A DNA stretch of 42,049 bases from Thermomicrobiales bacterium (GCA_023957015.1 JAMLHR010000022.1:1-42049), one strand, 5' to 3'. Shown: positions 25,266 through 35,463, counted from the first letter of the stretch. The notes: generated by a model not told the origin, from the letters alone. Made by a program: numbers and translations.

Positions 25266-26360
25266 ATGGCACGTCTACTCGAACCAATTGATATCCGTGG
25301 ACTTCACATTCCCAATCGCATCTGGGTGGCACCTATGTGCCAATACTCGTGCTTTAGCAACGATGGGATCGTAGACGACTGGCACCTGGTGCACCTGGGC
25401 GCGTTCGCGCAGGGTGGATTCGGACTGATCATCACCGAAGCATCCGCCGTGAACCCGGTCGGCCGGATTAGCCCGCAAGATGCCGGTATCTGGAACGACG
25501 ATCAGCGCGACGCCTGGAAGCGGATCGTCGATTTCGTGCATACCCAGGGTGCCACCATCGGCATCCAGCTCGCACATGCAGGCCGTAAGGCAGGCACCTA
25601 CTCTCCCTTCTCGACCGAAGGGAAGGGCGTGGTTCCGCATGAGATGGGTGGCTGGACACCGGTTGGGCCAACAACCGTGCCTTTCCCTGGTTACGCCAGT
25701 TCGCCGGAACCACTCGATGATGCCGGGATTAAGGCGATAATCGAGGACTTCCGCGCGGCAGCGATCCGAGCGCGCGATGCCGGATTCGATGTGCTCGAGA
25801 TCCACGCCGCCCACGGCTACCTGCTCCATGAGTTCTACTCACCGATCACGAATACCCGCACCGACGATTGGGGCGGAGATTTCGCTGGTCGCACACGGCT
25901 AACCGTCGCTGTAGCTGAGGCAATCCGCGAGGTCTGGGACGGGCCCCTCTTCGTTCGCATCTCCGCCACGGATTGGGTGGAAGGTGGTTGGACGATCGAG
26001 GACAGCGTGCAACTCGCCAAGGTACTCAAGACACACGGCGTCGACCTGATCGACACCAGCTCGGGATCGAACATCCCAGTGGATATCCCGCTCGGACCTG
26101 GCTATCAGGTGCCGCTCGCGCAACGCATTCACGACGAGGTGGATATCGTCGTCGGCACAGTCGGTCTCATCACCGATCCCGAACAGGCCGAATCGATTCT
26201 GGTTCAGGATCAGGCGGATGCCATCTTGTTGGGTCGCGTGGCGTTACGTGAGCCACACTGGCCTCAACGGGCGGCAGTCGAACTCGGTATCGCAACGGAT
26301 AACGCTCCCTATGCACCGCAGCATGTGCGCGGTGCCTGGCCGAAGCGAGAGGATGGATGA
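25266..26360 (+). CDS. NADH:flavin oxidoreductase, old yellow enzyme of YqjM/NamA type
   Basis: 364 residues, 16 bases after the M20 gene. FMN barrel signatures of the thermophilic-like YqjM class are visible: APMCQYSC with Cys25 and Tyr27, GLIITEASAVNPVGRISPQD, IQLAHAGRKAGT, the substrate-binding His pair in EIHAAHGYLLHEFYSP, and TNTRTDDWGG. These enzymes reduce activated C=C bonds with NAD(P)H and are often tied to detoxification of electrophiles. The gene overlaps the next one by eight bases if that starts at 26353, so translational coupling is likely. The native substrate is unknown. Confidence 0.92.
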   Translation: MARLLEPIDIRGLHIPNRIWVAPMCQYSCFSNDGIVDDWHLVHLGAFAQGGFGLIITEASAVNPVGRISPQDAGIWNDDQRDAWKRIVDFVHTQGATIGIQLAHAGRKAGTYSPFSTEGKGVVPHEMGGWTPVGPTTVPFPGYASSPEPLDDAGIKAIIEDFRAAAIRARDAGFDVLEIHAAHGYLLHEFYSPITNTRTDDWGGDFAGRTRLTVAVAEAIREVWDGPLFVRISATDWVEGGWTIEDSVQLAKVLKTHGVDLIDTSSGSNIPVDIPLGPGYQVPLAQRIHDEVDIVVGTVGLITDPEQAESILVQDQADAILLGRVALREPHWPQRAAVELGIATDNAPYAPQHVRGAWPKREDG

Positions 26361-28277
26361 AGAAATGCTGACCTCGGACCAGCTCATAACGAAGACCAGA
26401 ACCATCGGATCGCCGCGAATCAGTCCGGATGGCAAACACATCGTCTACATACTCGGCTACATCGAGGCCGAGTCGCCGCGATCCAGTCTATGGATGATGA
26501 ACGCCGACGGTTCGGAGAATCGCCAGATCACGTTTCAGGCGGAGAAAGTCGGCTGGCCAGCCTGGTCACCCGATTCCGCGACGATCGCCTTTGTCGCGTC
26601 GTACGACGGCAAGCACCATCTGAGTACGCTGGCGCTGGATGGTGGCGAGGCGCGACCGCTTTCCGAGCATGTGGAGAGCCCCGCCGGACTCGCGTGGAGT
26701 CCTGATGGTCGCACGATCGCCTATACAATGCGCGTCAATCCCGATGCCAACGACGAAGACAGCGCCACGCCCCGGTTCGCGTCACTAGACGCCTCGATTA
26801 CAAGCAGGATGGCAAGGGTTATCTCAACAACGCTCGCGATCAACTGTTTGTGGTCGATGTCGAATCCGGCACTACCCGCCAGCTTACCAGCGAGTACAAG
26901 GATCACGCGTTCCCGCAGTGGAGTCCGGATGGCGATCGCATCATCGTGACAGTCTCCGATCGCAATGGCATGCGTGACGTGATGCATATCATTCCGGTCG
27001 CCGGTGGCGATCCGAAGGAAATCGGCTGGCCGGAGGGAACGATCGGACTCTACTCCTGGAGTCCGGATGGGACTCAAATCCTCTTCACCGGCTATCCCAC
27101 TAACTCGCCGCAACACGAGTTCTACCGGTACGTCGTCGCCGATGATGCGGTTGTACCCAGCACTGTTGGGCTCGACTTCGATCCTGAATCAGGCTATCCC
27201 ACCGCCAGTTCACCCTCGTGGCCAATCTGGATCGATGACGACAAGGTCGTGGTTAATGCTGGCTTCCAGGGGATGACCAGTCTGTTCGGGCTGGATGTGA
27301 CGGATGGTGTCGATGTCCAGATCACGATCTGGGAAGCAACGCACAGCGGTCTCAGCGTCGACGATGCTCATACCACCATCGTCCAGACGGCATCGAGTCC
27401 GGCGTATCCAAGTCGCCTGGTGAAGGTCGATCTGCATACGCACGAGGTGACGACGCTCCTTGATCCGAACAAGGATCTATTGCCGCTGGAGGAGCTGGCG
27501 AACGTCGAATACATCACCGTCGAGCGCGGTGATGATCGCATTGATGCCTGGGTGTACCTGCCCCCGAATCTCGATCTGGAGAAGCGCTATCCGGTGGTGT
27601 TGGATATCCATGGTGGACCGCACAATCGCCACGGCTTCACCTGGAATGCCATGGCTCATTTCCTGGCAAGCCACGGCTACATCGTTGTGGCACCGAATCC
27701 GCGCGGCTCCAGTTCCTACGGTCGCGAGTGGGCGGTGGCCGTCTGGGGTGATTGGGGTGGCGAGGACTGGCAGGATATCCTGGCGGTGCTCGATTTCGTA
27801 CTGGATCGGGACTATGCGGACGCGCAACGTTGCGCTATTTTCGGCTATAGCTATGGTGGCTACATGGCCAGCTGGGCCGTCGGGCATACCGATCGCTTCA
27901 AGACGGCAATTGTCGGTGCTCCTGTCTACAACTTCGATTCCTTCGCGGGTACCAGTGATATCGGTCACTGCTGGACGGAGATCCAGTGGGGTGGGAATAT
28001 CTTCGATCCGGCGCAGAAGTCGAAGATCATGGAGCAAAGTCCGAGCACGTATATCCACAACGCCAGTACACCGACGCTAATCCTGCAGGGCGAGGCGGAC
28101 GATCGCTGCCCGGTTGGACAGGCGGAGGAGCTATTCGTGGCGCTGAGCAAGGTAGGTGTGGAGACGGAGTTGGTACGATACCCCGGCTGCTCACATCTGA
28201 TGCGGGGCAGCGGTCCGGTACCGTACCGCATCGATTTCAACGAACGCGTGCTTGCGTGGTTGGATATGCACGTGTAA
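26353..28277 (+). pseudogene. S9-family (acylaminoacyl/prolyl oligopeptidase-type) serine peptidase with one frameshift
   Basis: The N-terminal half (from ATG 26353 or 26365) encodes a beta-propeller with PD40-like SPDGK and WSPDG repeats. It loses similarity after DANDEDSA near 26765 and continues in another frame with APVRVTRRLDYKQDGKGYL. The second part (open to 28277) carries the alpha/beta-hydrolase domain with nucleophile GYSYGGYMAS, Asp in QGEADDRCPV and His in GCSHLMRG. One small indel between about 26755 and 26785 restores a single protein of about 640 residues, normal for the family. It hydrolyses short or N-acylated peptides in the cytoplasm, fitting the M20 neighbour. Recent inactivation or a sequence error are both possible, since the catalytic part is perfectly kept. 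Confidence 0.85.
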
Positions 28278-28333
28278 CGCCGGGGTTCATCTCATCGGTA
28301 CCGAGAAATGCCGAGAGGTGGTCACCTTGAAGG

Positions 28334-28385
28334 CGTAGGCCTGGACCGATCGAATGCCCGCAGGCATTCGTGAGTTGTCCGGGCA
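28334..28385 (+). repeat. Dispersed structured element, copy A
   Basis: Starts CGTAGGCCTGGACCGATCG (28334-28352) and ends GTGAGTTGTCCGGGCA (28370-28385). Outer arms GCCTGGAC and GTCCGGGC pair with one G-U. The inner hairpin is CGAATGCC-CGCA-GGCATTCG (8 bp, 28351-28370). The same outer sequences with a different inner stem occur on the minus strand at 38492-38567. It lies between the convergent S9 peptidase and the gene at 28464. The following bases (28404-28448) hold further GC-rich palindromes, such as CCGGGGTAAACCCGG. Confidence 0.6.
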
Positions 28386-28463
28386 TATGTCAACACCACG
28401 AAACCTCGGCCCCAGCCATCGCGAGGCGTGGCCCCGGGGTAAACCCGGAGCCTACGTCCAGGT

Positions 28464-29837
28464 CTATGTGTAGAAAAACTGCACGCTGGCGGTGCATGTC
28501 TCGGATGCGGTGACACGCACCCAGTGAGCGCTGAAGCCATCCGCAAACGAGTGATGCGTGTAACCATTCGGACCGGTCTCAAACGAACCGTAATGTACCC
28601 ATTCCTGCGTGCCGGTGAAGTCGATCTCGACATCGAACGTGACCGGCTTGTCAGCAGTGTGGCTGAAATGGACAACCTTCTTGTCGAATCCCGTCATCAG
28701 GTAGGCATCGGATGGCACACCGGCTTCGGCGACATCGCGATACCAGGGTCCGCCCCAACCGGCAGGTTTACCGAAGTTCCAGAGATCGTCGGTCTTGCCA
28801 AACCAGAGGTTGGACTGCGGCTCACCCGCCCAGTTGTTCTCATCAAAGATCGGTGTCACCTGGTTGCCAGAGAGCACCAGCATCCCTCGCCAACTGCAGA
28901 AATCCGGGATCATGCGCAGGTGGGTTGAGATGGGACGGACGCCCCAGATCTTGCCCTCGTACGCCAACGGAGCGAGCTCGTAGAACATGAAGTGGGCATC
29001 CATCAGGAAGCGCTCGGTCTCGACTTCACGAATACGTGGCCATTCAGTCGTAAACATGTGATCGAAGGTGTGACTGGCTTTCGGCAGGCGATAGGTCGTC
29101 CAAATACCCCGCTCCAGCACCATCATCTTGGCCGAGGCACGATCCCAGCCGGTCGCGAAGACAGCACTGCTGAGGGGTCCATGCCGACCGGCAACCTCGA
29201 CGTATGGATTGTGATCGATGATCTCCCAACTCCTGCCGTCGTACATCGCCAGGCGGCCATCCTGCTGGCTGGTGGAGAAATCGCGCTCGGCATAGGTGTT
29301 ATTGGTGACGAAGATCTTGCCGTCATTAGCGTACCCGGCCTTGAAATGGGAGTAGGCATCTGGCGCAACCTCCAACTCCTCCAGTAGGTTGAAGAGCGTT
29401 GTGACCTCCAGCGTCTGCAGATCAACCTCCACCAGCAACCCCTCCATCGTTAGATAGAGGGCCTTGGTCTCCGGTTCCTCCTGATGCGGCATCACTGCTG
29501 CCAGGCGATGATCGACCAGTCCCTTGATCGTGCGGACCTCACCGTGCAGATCGACGATGTGTGGACCGATCAGCAACTGATGCGACTCCGCATGAATCAT
29601 GCGATTGGCATAGGTTCCCACCACACTCTCGGCGTGCTTCTCGATGTTCATATCCTTATCGACCGAGAAGAGCCCGGTACCGCTCCCCGATGTGTGGGTG
29701 TGTGCCACATAGGAGACCATCCAGAGTTTGCCCGCCCACGGCATCAACGCACCGATACCCGTTTCACTGCGTCTGGGGGCAGCATCGGCGCTGACCGTGA
29801 GGTGCGGAAAGACACCGCTGACATTCGTGTGTGCCAT
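28464..29837 (-). CDS. Unrecognised protein, probable beta-propeller plus C-terminal beta domain, in the carbohydrate operon
   Basis: 457 residues; ATG 29837 is preferred over 29855 because GGAGAA lies just ahead. No signal peptide or membrane segment. The sequence is rich in Trp and aromatic turns, with blade-like stretches such as GKLWMVSYVAHTHTSGSGTG, DGKIFVTNNTYAERDFS, GRLAMYDGRSWEIIDHN and FGKTDDLWNFGKPAGWGGPW, suggesting a propeller fold. The last about 80 residues (VVHFSHTADKPVTFDVEIDF onward) look like a separate beta-sandwich. It is the last gene of a LacI-regulated set with a sugar-type ABC importer and an FAD oxidoreductase, so it may act on or bind the imported carbohydrate. I cannot assign an enzyme family. 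Confidence 0.75.
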   Translation of the reverse strand: MAHTNVSGVFPHLTVSADAAPRRSETGIGALMPWAGKLWMVSYVAHTHTSGSGTGLFSVDKDMNIEKHAESVVGTYANRMIHAESHQLLIGPHIVDLHGEVRTIKGLVDHRLAAVMPHQEEPETKALYLTMEGLLVEVDLQTLEVTTLFNLLEELEVAPDAYSHFKAGYANDGKIFVTNNTYAERDFSTSQQDGRLAMYDGRSWEIIDHNPYVEVAGRHGPLSSAVFATGWDRASAKMMVLERGIWTTYRLPKASHTFDHMFTTEWPRIREVETERFLMDAHFMFYELAPLAYEGKIWGVRPISTHLRMIPDFCSWRGMLVLSGNQVTPIFDENNWAGEPQSNLWFGKTDDLWNFGKPAGWGGPWYRDVAEAGVPSDAYLMTGFDKKVVHFSHTADKPVTFDVEIDFTGTQEWVHYGSFETGPNGYTHHSFADGFSAHWVRVTASETCTASVQFFYT

Positions 29838-29878
29838 CGTTTTCTCCAAGTACATATCTTCAAATCACCAGGAGTATC

Positions 29879-30757
29879 TCAACCCTTGAGACCAGACCGT
29901 GTGAGCGCTTGAATAAACTGCCGTTGCAGCAGGAGGAAGATAACCATTACCGGCACGATCGAGGAAACGGCGCCGGCCATCGCCAACGACGGGCTAATAC
30001 CTCCGCCCTCATCCATATACCGCGTCAATCCAATCGGAATCGTGAATCGGGATTCTGTGGTGAGCATCACCAACGGTGTCTCATAGTCGTTCCAGCTCCA
30101 GACGAAGGCCAGGATCATAAGCGATGCGATAGCGGGTTTCGCCAACGGCATCACGATCTGCCAGTAACACTGGAGTTCGGACGCGCCATCGATCTTGGCT
30201 GCATCTGTCAGATCAAGCGGAATTCCCATGAAGAACTGCCGTAACAGGAAGGTACCGAACACGGTGAACATACCCGGCAGAATCAGCGCCCACAGCGTGT
30301 CATGGATACCGATCGCCTGATAGAGAATGAAGCGCGGCACCAGCAACATCTGATGCGGGATGATCATCGTTGCCAGGTAGAGGACGAAGATGACATTGCG
30401 CCCCTTGAACTCCATGCGGGCGAAGGCATAGGCCGCCAATGATGCGGTCAGCACCTCACCGAAGACGCGACTGCCAGCCACGAGCAGCGAGTTCCCCATA
30501 AATTTTGTGATCGGGTGCGGTCCGGTCCAAACACGCTCGAAACCGTAGGTACTGATTGGATCCGGCCACCAGCGGATGGGCAGACGGAAGACATCGATAT
30601 CGCGCTTGAGCGACGAGATCGCCATCCAATAGAACGGCAGTACAAACAGCAACGCAATCAGCCAGAGCACGAGGAAGACGATCAGCCACCGAACCATGCG
30701 TTGCCGCTTGACGCTCTTCATCGATCTTCCGGAGGGTGTAATCGCAGATATCGACAT
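29879..30757 (-). CDS. Carbohydrate ABC transporter permease, MalG/UgpE type
   Basis: 292 residues with six membrane segments. The start has AGGAGGAGG directly upstream. A conserved periplasmic start (SSLKRDIDVFRLPIRWWPDP) and the EAA loop region (LTDAAKIDGASELQCYWQIVMPLAKPA) mark it as the second permease of a CUT1 sugar importer. It follows the MalF-like permease by ten bases. The partner ATPase is not in the window; in CUT1 systems a shared MsmK-like ATPase is often encoded elsewhere. Confidence 0.93.
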   Translation of the reverse strand: MSISAITPSGRSMKSVKRQRMVRWLIVFLVLWLIALLFVLPFYWMAISSLKRDIDVFRLPIRWWPDPISTYGFERVWTGPHPITKFMGNSLLVAGSRVFGEVLTASLAAYAFARMEFKGRNVIFVLYLATMIIPHQMLLVPRFILYQAIGIHDTLWALILPGMFTVFGTFLLRQFFMGIPLDLTDAAKIDGASELQCYWQIVMPLAKPAIASLMILAFVWSWNDYETPLVMLTTESRFTIPIGLTRYMDEGGGISPSLAMAGAVSSIVPVMVIFLLLQRQFIQALTRSGLKG

Positions 30758-30767
30758 GGCCTCCTCC

Positions 30768-31712
30768 TTATGAATCGTAGAAGACTGCGCGTCGTTGATA
30801 GACCCACAGCAACAGCATCAAGACCAACACGATCGCGAACATGATCCAGGAAAGCGCCGCCGCGTACCCGAAACGGTAATACTGAAAGGCGTTCTGATAG
30901 ATGAAATAGGAAGCCACGGTCGTCGATGTTCCCGGACCACCGCGCGTCATCAGGTTGATCATGCCCCAGGACTGTGAGCTACCGATAAATCCGGTGATCA
31001 GCAAAAAGAACGTCGTCGGAGAGAGGAGAGGCACGGTGATGGAGCGGAACTTCTCGATCACACCGGCACCATCCAGATCGGAGGCTTCGTACAAATCCTC
31101 CGGCAATGTCTGCAAAGCGGCCAGGAAGATGATGGCGTTGTAACCAACCCCACCCCAGATCGCCATGATGATCAGTGCGGGCAAGGCCCAGTCAGATGAC
31201 GCCAACCACAACGGTGGTCTATCCACACCAATCCAACGCAGAATGGCGTTGATCGGACCGTAGCGCGGGTGATAGAGCAGGATCCACGTCGCCGAAATCG
31301 CGACCGCATTAACGATGTAGGGAATGAAGAAGATCAGGCGGAGAATACCGCGACCCGGCGAGGGACCATTCAGTCCCACCGCCAGGAGCAAACCCAACAC
31401 CACCGTCAGCGGGATACTCCCCAGCACATAGATGGCGGTAATCCTCATCGCTTTCCAGAACGTGGGATCGCTGAAACCATCACGGAAGTTCTCCAGCCCC
31501 ACCCAGGTGATGCCCTTCATGCCCGAGATCACATCCCAATCGGCGAAGGACACCACCAGAGCGAAGATCAACGGCAGCAGCGTGAACGCGGCGAATCCCA
31601 GCAGATTCGGGGCAATGAAAAGATAGGGCGTCCAGGAGAATCGCTTGCGCGATTTCCGTGGCGGCTCCAGTTCCACCCAGTCCGGATGTGTACGCTGCTG
31701 ACCGTCGATCAT
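30768..31712 (-). CDS. Carbohydrate ABC transporter permease, MalF/UgpA type
   Basis: 314 residues. A hydrophilic N-terminus (PPRKSRKRFSWTPYLFIAPN) precedes six membrane helices, and the EAA loop reads YEASDLDGAGVIEKFRSITV. It forms the heterodimeric channel with the MalG-like protein downstream and is fed by the binding protein 28 bases upstream. AGGGGA stands ahead of the start. Substrate is unknown, but the operon context (LacI regulator, FAD oxidoreductase) points to a sugar or sugar alcohol. Confidence 0.93.
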   Translation of the reverse strand: MIDGQQRTHPDWVELEPPRKSRKRFSWTPYLFIAPNLLGFAAFTLLPLIFALVVSFADWDVISGMKGITWVGLENFRDGFSDPTFWKAMRITAIYVLGSIPLTVVLGLLLAVGLNGPSPGRGILRLIFFIPYIVNAVAISATWILLYHPRYGPINAILRWIGVDRPPLWLASSDWALPALIIMAIWGGVGYNAIIFLAALQTLPEDLYEASDLDGAGVIEKFRSITVPLLSPTTFFLLITGFIGSSQSWGMINLMTRGGPGTSTTVASYFIYQNAFQYYRFGYAAALSWIMFAIVLVLMLLLWVYQRRAVFYDS

Positions 31713-31740
31713 TCCCCTACCCTACCTCCGTGGGTTCGAA

Positions 31741-33054
31741 CTACTGCGCCGCGGCGATGATGCCATCGGCACCTTCGGTGAGCTCGGAAATGAACTGATC
31801 CACGTCCAACTCGCCGATCAGGAGGCGATCCTCCAGACCACTCAACAGGGTGGAGATCTCCGCCGCGCCAGTGGTGATGGAATCGGTGTAGTAGCGGATA
31901 TCGGGATCGAACGCCGCCGCCTCGAAGGCAGCCTTGTCGTAGAGTTCATCCGCGTTAGGACCAAGCATGCCATCCACAACCGTCGCCTGATCCAACGTCA
32001 TCAGCGCCGGAATCTTGCCAGCTGGCAGCATGTAGACCGCACCATCGGTCAACCAGAACTTGATCAGTTCCCAGACTTCGTCCGGGTACTGGGTGCTGGC
32101 ACCGCCGAGCATCCAGTTGTTGATGCCCTGGTTGTTGTACTGGCCATCCGCGAAGCTTGGGAGCGGCGCGAACGTGGTCACGAAGTCGTGCGGATACTGC
32201 TCCTTGTCATTGACGTAGCGCAGCGACCATGGCGAGTTCACCCACATCGCCACCTGCTCGGTGAGGAATGGTGTCTGCGCGTAGGCGCGCAGATTCTGGG
32301 CGATTACATCGGTCCAGGGGAAGGCGATGCCATCATCGACCATCTGGCGATGGCGACCGTAGTGCTCAGCAAACAGCGGATCGCCGAAGTTGGAGGCGCT
32401 GCCATCCTCGTTGTACCAGGCATTCTGGCCGATGGTGAGCGTGGCGGTGTTCATCGGCGCGTAGGTGCCGAAGGTCATGCCATCGGAGAGTTCTCCGGCG
32501 AGGCCGACATAGTCATCGAGCGTCCAGCCAGCGGTCGGGACGTCGATACCAGCGTCCTCGAAGATCTTCTGGTTGATGAACATGAACTGCATTTCCTGCG
32601 TGGTTGGCAGGGAATGGTACACGCCATCTTCGATGGTGAAGATACCGTCGGTCTCGGCAACCCAGGCAGAGATCTGCTCATCTCCGGCGATCTTCTCTGA
32701 GATATCCAACGCGGCACCAGCATTAATACGCTGCGCCAGGCGAGCCACCTGGTAGGTGAAGAAGGCATCGACTGTGGTGCTACCCTGCAGGGCAGTGTCC
32801 AGCTGGGTGTTGCCGGTATCGTCGTTGACGTAGCGGGTGTAGTTCACCTTGATACCAGAGGCTTCGGTGAAGGCATCGACCAGCGCCTGCGGACCGTTCT
32901 CGGCCGGCACACCACCCCAGACTTCCAGGGTGACGCCATCCTGCATCTTCAGCAGTGGTGCAGCGAAAGCTGTGGATTTGGCAGCACCAACCAGCGCTGC
33001 TCCTGCGATGCCGGTACCGACCAGACGTCGGCGAGTTGTCTTGAACGTTGTCAT
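31741..33054 (-). CDS. Extracellular solute-binding protein family 1 (carbohydrate importer), Tat-like signal
   Basis: 437 residues. The N-terminus MTTFKTTRRRLVGTGIAGAA has an arginine cluster before a hydrophobic stretch ending near AFAAP, consistent with Tat export. The mature part begins VTLEVWGGVPAENGPQALVD, typical of family-1 binding proteins, and includes MWVNSPWSLRYVNDKEQYPH in the hinge region. GGAGGAAAACG lies directly before the ATG. It should bind a sugar at the cell surface for the two permeases downstream. Confidence 0.92.
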   Translation of the reverse strand: MTTFKTTRRRLVGTGIAGAALVGAAKSTAFAAPLLKMQDGVTLEVWGGVPAENGPQALVDAFTEASGIKVNYTRYVNDDTGNTQLDTALQGSTTVDAFFTYQVARLAQRINAGAALDISEKIAGDEQISAWVAETDGIFTIEDGVYHSLPTTQEMQFMFINQKIFEDAGIDVPTAGWTLDDYVGLAGELSDGMTFGTYAPMNTATLTIGQNAWYNEDGSASNFGDPLFAEHYGRHRQMVDDGIAFPWTDVIAQNLRAYAQTPFLTEQVAMWVNSPWSLRYVNDKEQYPHDFVTTFAPLPSFADGQYNNQGINNWMLGGASTQYPDEVWELIKFWLTDGAVYMLPAGKIPALMTLDQATVVDGMLGPNADELYDKAAFEAAAFDPDIRYYTDSITTGAAEISTLLSGLEDRLLIGELDVDQFISELTEGADGIIAAAQ

Positions 33055-33105
33055 CGTTTTCCTCCAATACGTCGATTCATCGAACCAAACCTGATCGGGT
33101 ATCCC

Positions 33106-35445
33106 TCACCTCCCTTCCCTGCCATAGGCCCGCACCTCCACCAGGCGAGCCGTCGCACCACCGTGAGTGCCGAGAATGGTCACTCTCAAGGCGGAGATCG
33201 TCACCGGGGTGAAGGTGTGCACGCGACGACGAAGCACGTTGTCCGTGACCTCAACCAATGTTGACCAGATACCGTCTTCGGTTTGGCCTTCGACGTTGTA
33301 ACGTTGCGCAATCATGGGGAAGGCTCCCTCCCAGATCCAGCCACTCAGCTGTGAATCGAAGGTGAGGTGCAGGCAATCCACCTCCACCGGAGTGGGCCAG
33401 GTGATCGTCAGCGATTGCGGCAGTGAGCGTGCGGGATCGCTGATCCACATGTTGGTGGCAGTTTCGGGTCGGGTCACACCGGAGGCGATCTGCTCGGGTC
33501 CGAACGGCGTGCTCAGCGGATCGAGGGCGATCTCGAAGGTGCCATGAAGCCAGCGCCAGTATCCGAGTTCGGTGTCCCATTTGGCAGCCTGGGTTCCCGG
33601 TGGTTCGTGCGGTGTAAGCATCCATTCCGCTGGTCCCGCCGATGCGGCAACGATCACGATCGGTGCATCCGGCTGGCAAACAATGGGTGGATCAAACCTG
33701 ATCCAATCCAGACTTTCGCCCGATGGGACGATCAACGTAGCGGTATAAAGCTCACCCTCACCGGCATTCATCGGTCCGCAGTCACGCAAATGAACTCCCT
33801 GACGGAGAATCACCTGAACCGACGCGGCCTGGCCGGAACGATTTCTCAAGCCCAGCTTGAGGCGATCAATCCGACCCGAGGAGACGACGATTGACTGTGC
33901 CAGAGGCACCTCGAATCCCATTGCCCTGGTAGCGTTATGATCGGCGTCGCCGAAGATCTGCGATTCCGCCAGACTCAACCCCGCCTGATCCCAGGCGGCG
34001 GCTCCGCTACTGGTCATGAGACCGAGCTCCAGCGAGCTTGCGCTGGTCGCACTGAACCGAACTCCCTCGGCCTGTACCAGATCGTTGGCATCGGTATTCC
34101 GCAATCGTGGGAGATATGCGCCCTGGCGGAGGAGCTGTTGTTGTATCTCGATAATGGCCTCGCTGGCGGCAGCTCGTGGTGTCAGGTCATGCGATAAGGC
34201 GATGTGAGCGGCGACGCCCGCCGCCTCACCCACCACCGACGTCGTCTTCATCACCCGGGTGGAACCGTGGGCAACGTGGGATTGGCTGATATTGCGTCCC
34301 GCATAGAACAGGTTGGCGACGGTGTTGCTATAGAGCGATCCCAGGGGTATGCCATAGACATCCGGCAATGGCGGCTGCGTGCATGGCTCGTCGCGGGAGT
34401 AAACGCCGTCCGGCGCATGCAAATCGATCGGCCAACCACCGAAGGCGACCTCGTCATCCGGCACGGTGTTGATTCCGCGAAGGATATCCGCCTCGGTCAT
34501 GAAGTAGCCGCCAAGGAAGCGTCGACTCTCGCGCTTGCCAGGGGTATGGCCGATCCAATCCAACGACCAGGTGCGAGCGCGCTCGCGCACACCGGGAACG
34601 GTGCAATGATTCTTGATGTGATCCCAAACGCCCAGCACCGCAGACTGCAGCTCGTGGCGAATATTCTCATTGTTGTGAATCGTGTGCGTGGTGCCACCCC
34701 ACTCCAGCCACCAATAGCCGGAATGAAACTCCTCGTGATTGCGATATGGCAACGACTCTTCATCCGGGAACTTGTGCGCCCACTCTGGTGCCACAAACGG
34801 CGCGTCAGCACCGGTATCACGCGCAGCGAACATGATGGTGGAGCCAAGGACGATCTCGTCCGCCACCTCTGGCGCCCACATCTCGTTGAACTCAGACTGT
34901 GCCTCGCGGCCATAGCGGAACTCGGCACCAGCGCGAAGGGCGACAAAACCGTCGCCGGTGGCATCGATCACCATGCGCGGTGTGTACTCGTACACCGCCT
35001 CAGTACCCTGCTGCACAGCCGTCAACCGTGTGATCCGAGTCTCATAGCCGCCATCGGTTGGCTCTGTCTCGACATCGATCACGCGGGTATTGAGGTGGAG
35101 AGTGAGATTCGACTCAGCCCGCACCATCTCCTCCAGCACCACATCCCACATCGGATAATGGCGACCGTTAATCTGGCGCAAACCGTAACTGCGGGAACGC
35201 ACGGTGAGGAATGCTTCCTCGATCAGACCGGTCTCGCGAGCGTCTCGATGATAGCCGTGTTGCGACGCACCCACCGGATGCACGCGAATCTCGCTACTGC
35301 TATTGCCACCAAGCACCGGTCGCTCCTGGATGAGCACGACATTCGAGCCTAGCCGGGCGGCAGCAATCGCGGCGAAGGTGCCGGCCAGACCGCCACCCAC
35401 AACCACCAGATCCGCGTGTTTGGTTATCAAATTCACCGTATCCAT
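33106..35445 (-). CDS. FAD-dependent oxidoreductase (FAD_oxidored family) with C-terminal discoidin-like domain
   Basis: 779 residues. The FAD-binding motif VVVGGGLAGTFAAIAAARLG is at about 14-33, followed by QERPVLGGNSSSEIRVHPVG, the hallmark of the FAD_oxidored family. A second FAD contact is seen in VIDATGDGFVALRAGAEFRYG, and NLFYAGRNISQSHVAHGSTR near 420. The last about 130 residues (from SLPQSLTITWPTPVEVDCLH) resemble an F5/8-type carbohydrate-binding beta-sandwich. No signal peptide. It is the first structural gene after lacI and probably oxidises the imported carbohydrate or a derivative; the reaction is not known. Length is greater than the usual about 430-600 because of the extra C-terminal domain. 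Confidence 0.85.
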   Translation of the reverse strand: MDTVNLITKHADLVVVGGGLAGTFAAIAAARLGSNVVLIQERPVLGGNSSSEIRVHPVGASQHGYHRDARETGLIEEAFLTVRSRSYGLRQINGRHYPMWDVVLEEMVRAESNLTLHLNTRVIDVETEPTDGGYETRITRLTAVQQGTEAVYEYTPRMVIDATGDGFVALRAGAEFRYGREAQSEFNEMWAPEVADEIVLGSTIMFAARDTGADAPFVAPEWAHKFPDEESLPYRNHEEFHSGYWWLEWGGTTHTIHNNENIRHELQSAVLGVWDHIKNHCTVPGVRERARTWSLDWIGHTPGKRESRRFLGGYFMTEADILRGINTVPDDEVAFGGWPIDLHAPDGVYSRDEPCTQPPLPDVYGIPLGSLYSNTVANLFYAGRNISQSHVAHGSTRVMKTTSVVGEAAGVAAHIALSHDLTPRAAASEAIIEIQQQLLRQGAYLPRLRNTDANDLVQAEGVRFSATSASSLELGLMTSSGAAAWDQAGLSLAESQIFGDADHNATRAMGFEVPLAQSIVVSSGRIDRLKLGLRNRSGQAASVQVILRQGVHLRDCGPMNAGEGELYTATLIVPSGESLDWIRFDPPIVCQPDAPIVIVAASAGPAEWMLTPHEPPGTQAAKWDTELGYWRWLHGTFEIALDPLSTPFGPEQIASGVTRPETATNMWISDPARSLPQSLTITWPTPVEVDCLHLTFDSQLSGWIWEGAFPMIAQRYNVEGQTEDGIWSTLVEVTDNVLRRRVHTFTPVTISALRVTILGTHGGATARLVEVRAYGREGR

Positions 35446-35463
35446 GGAGTTCCTGTCGTTGGC

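Noticed and set aside
34204..35352. Plus-strand open frame of 382 codons
   Set aside because: Antisense to the FAD oxidoreductase, which has strong family motifs; no domain in the shadow.
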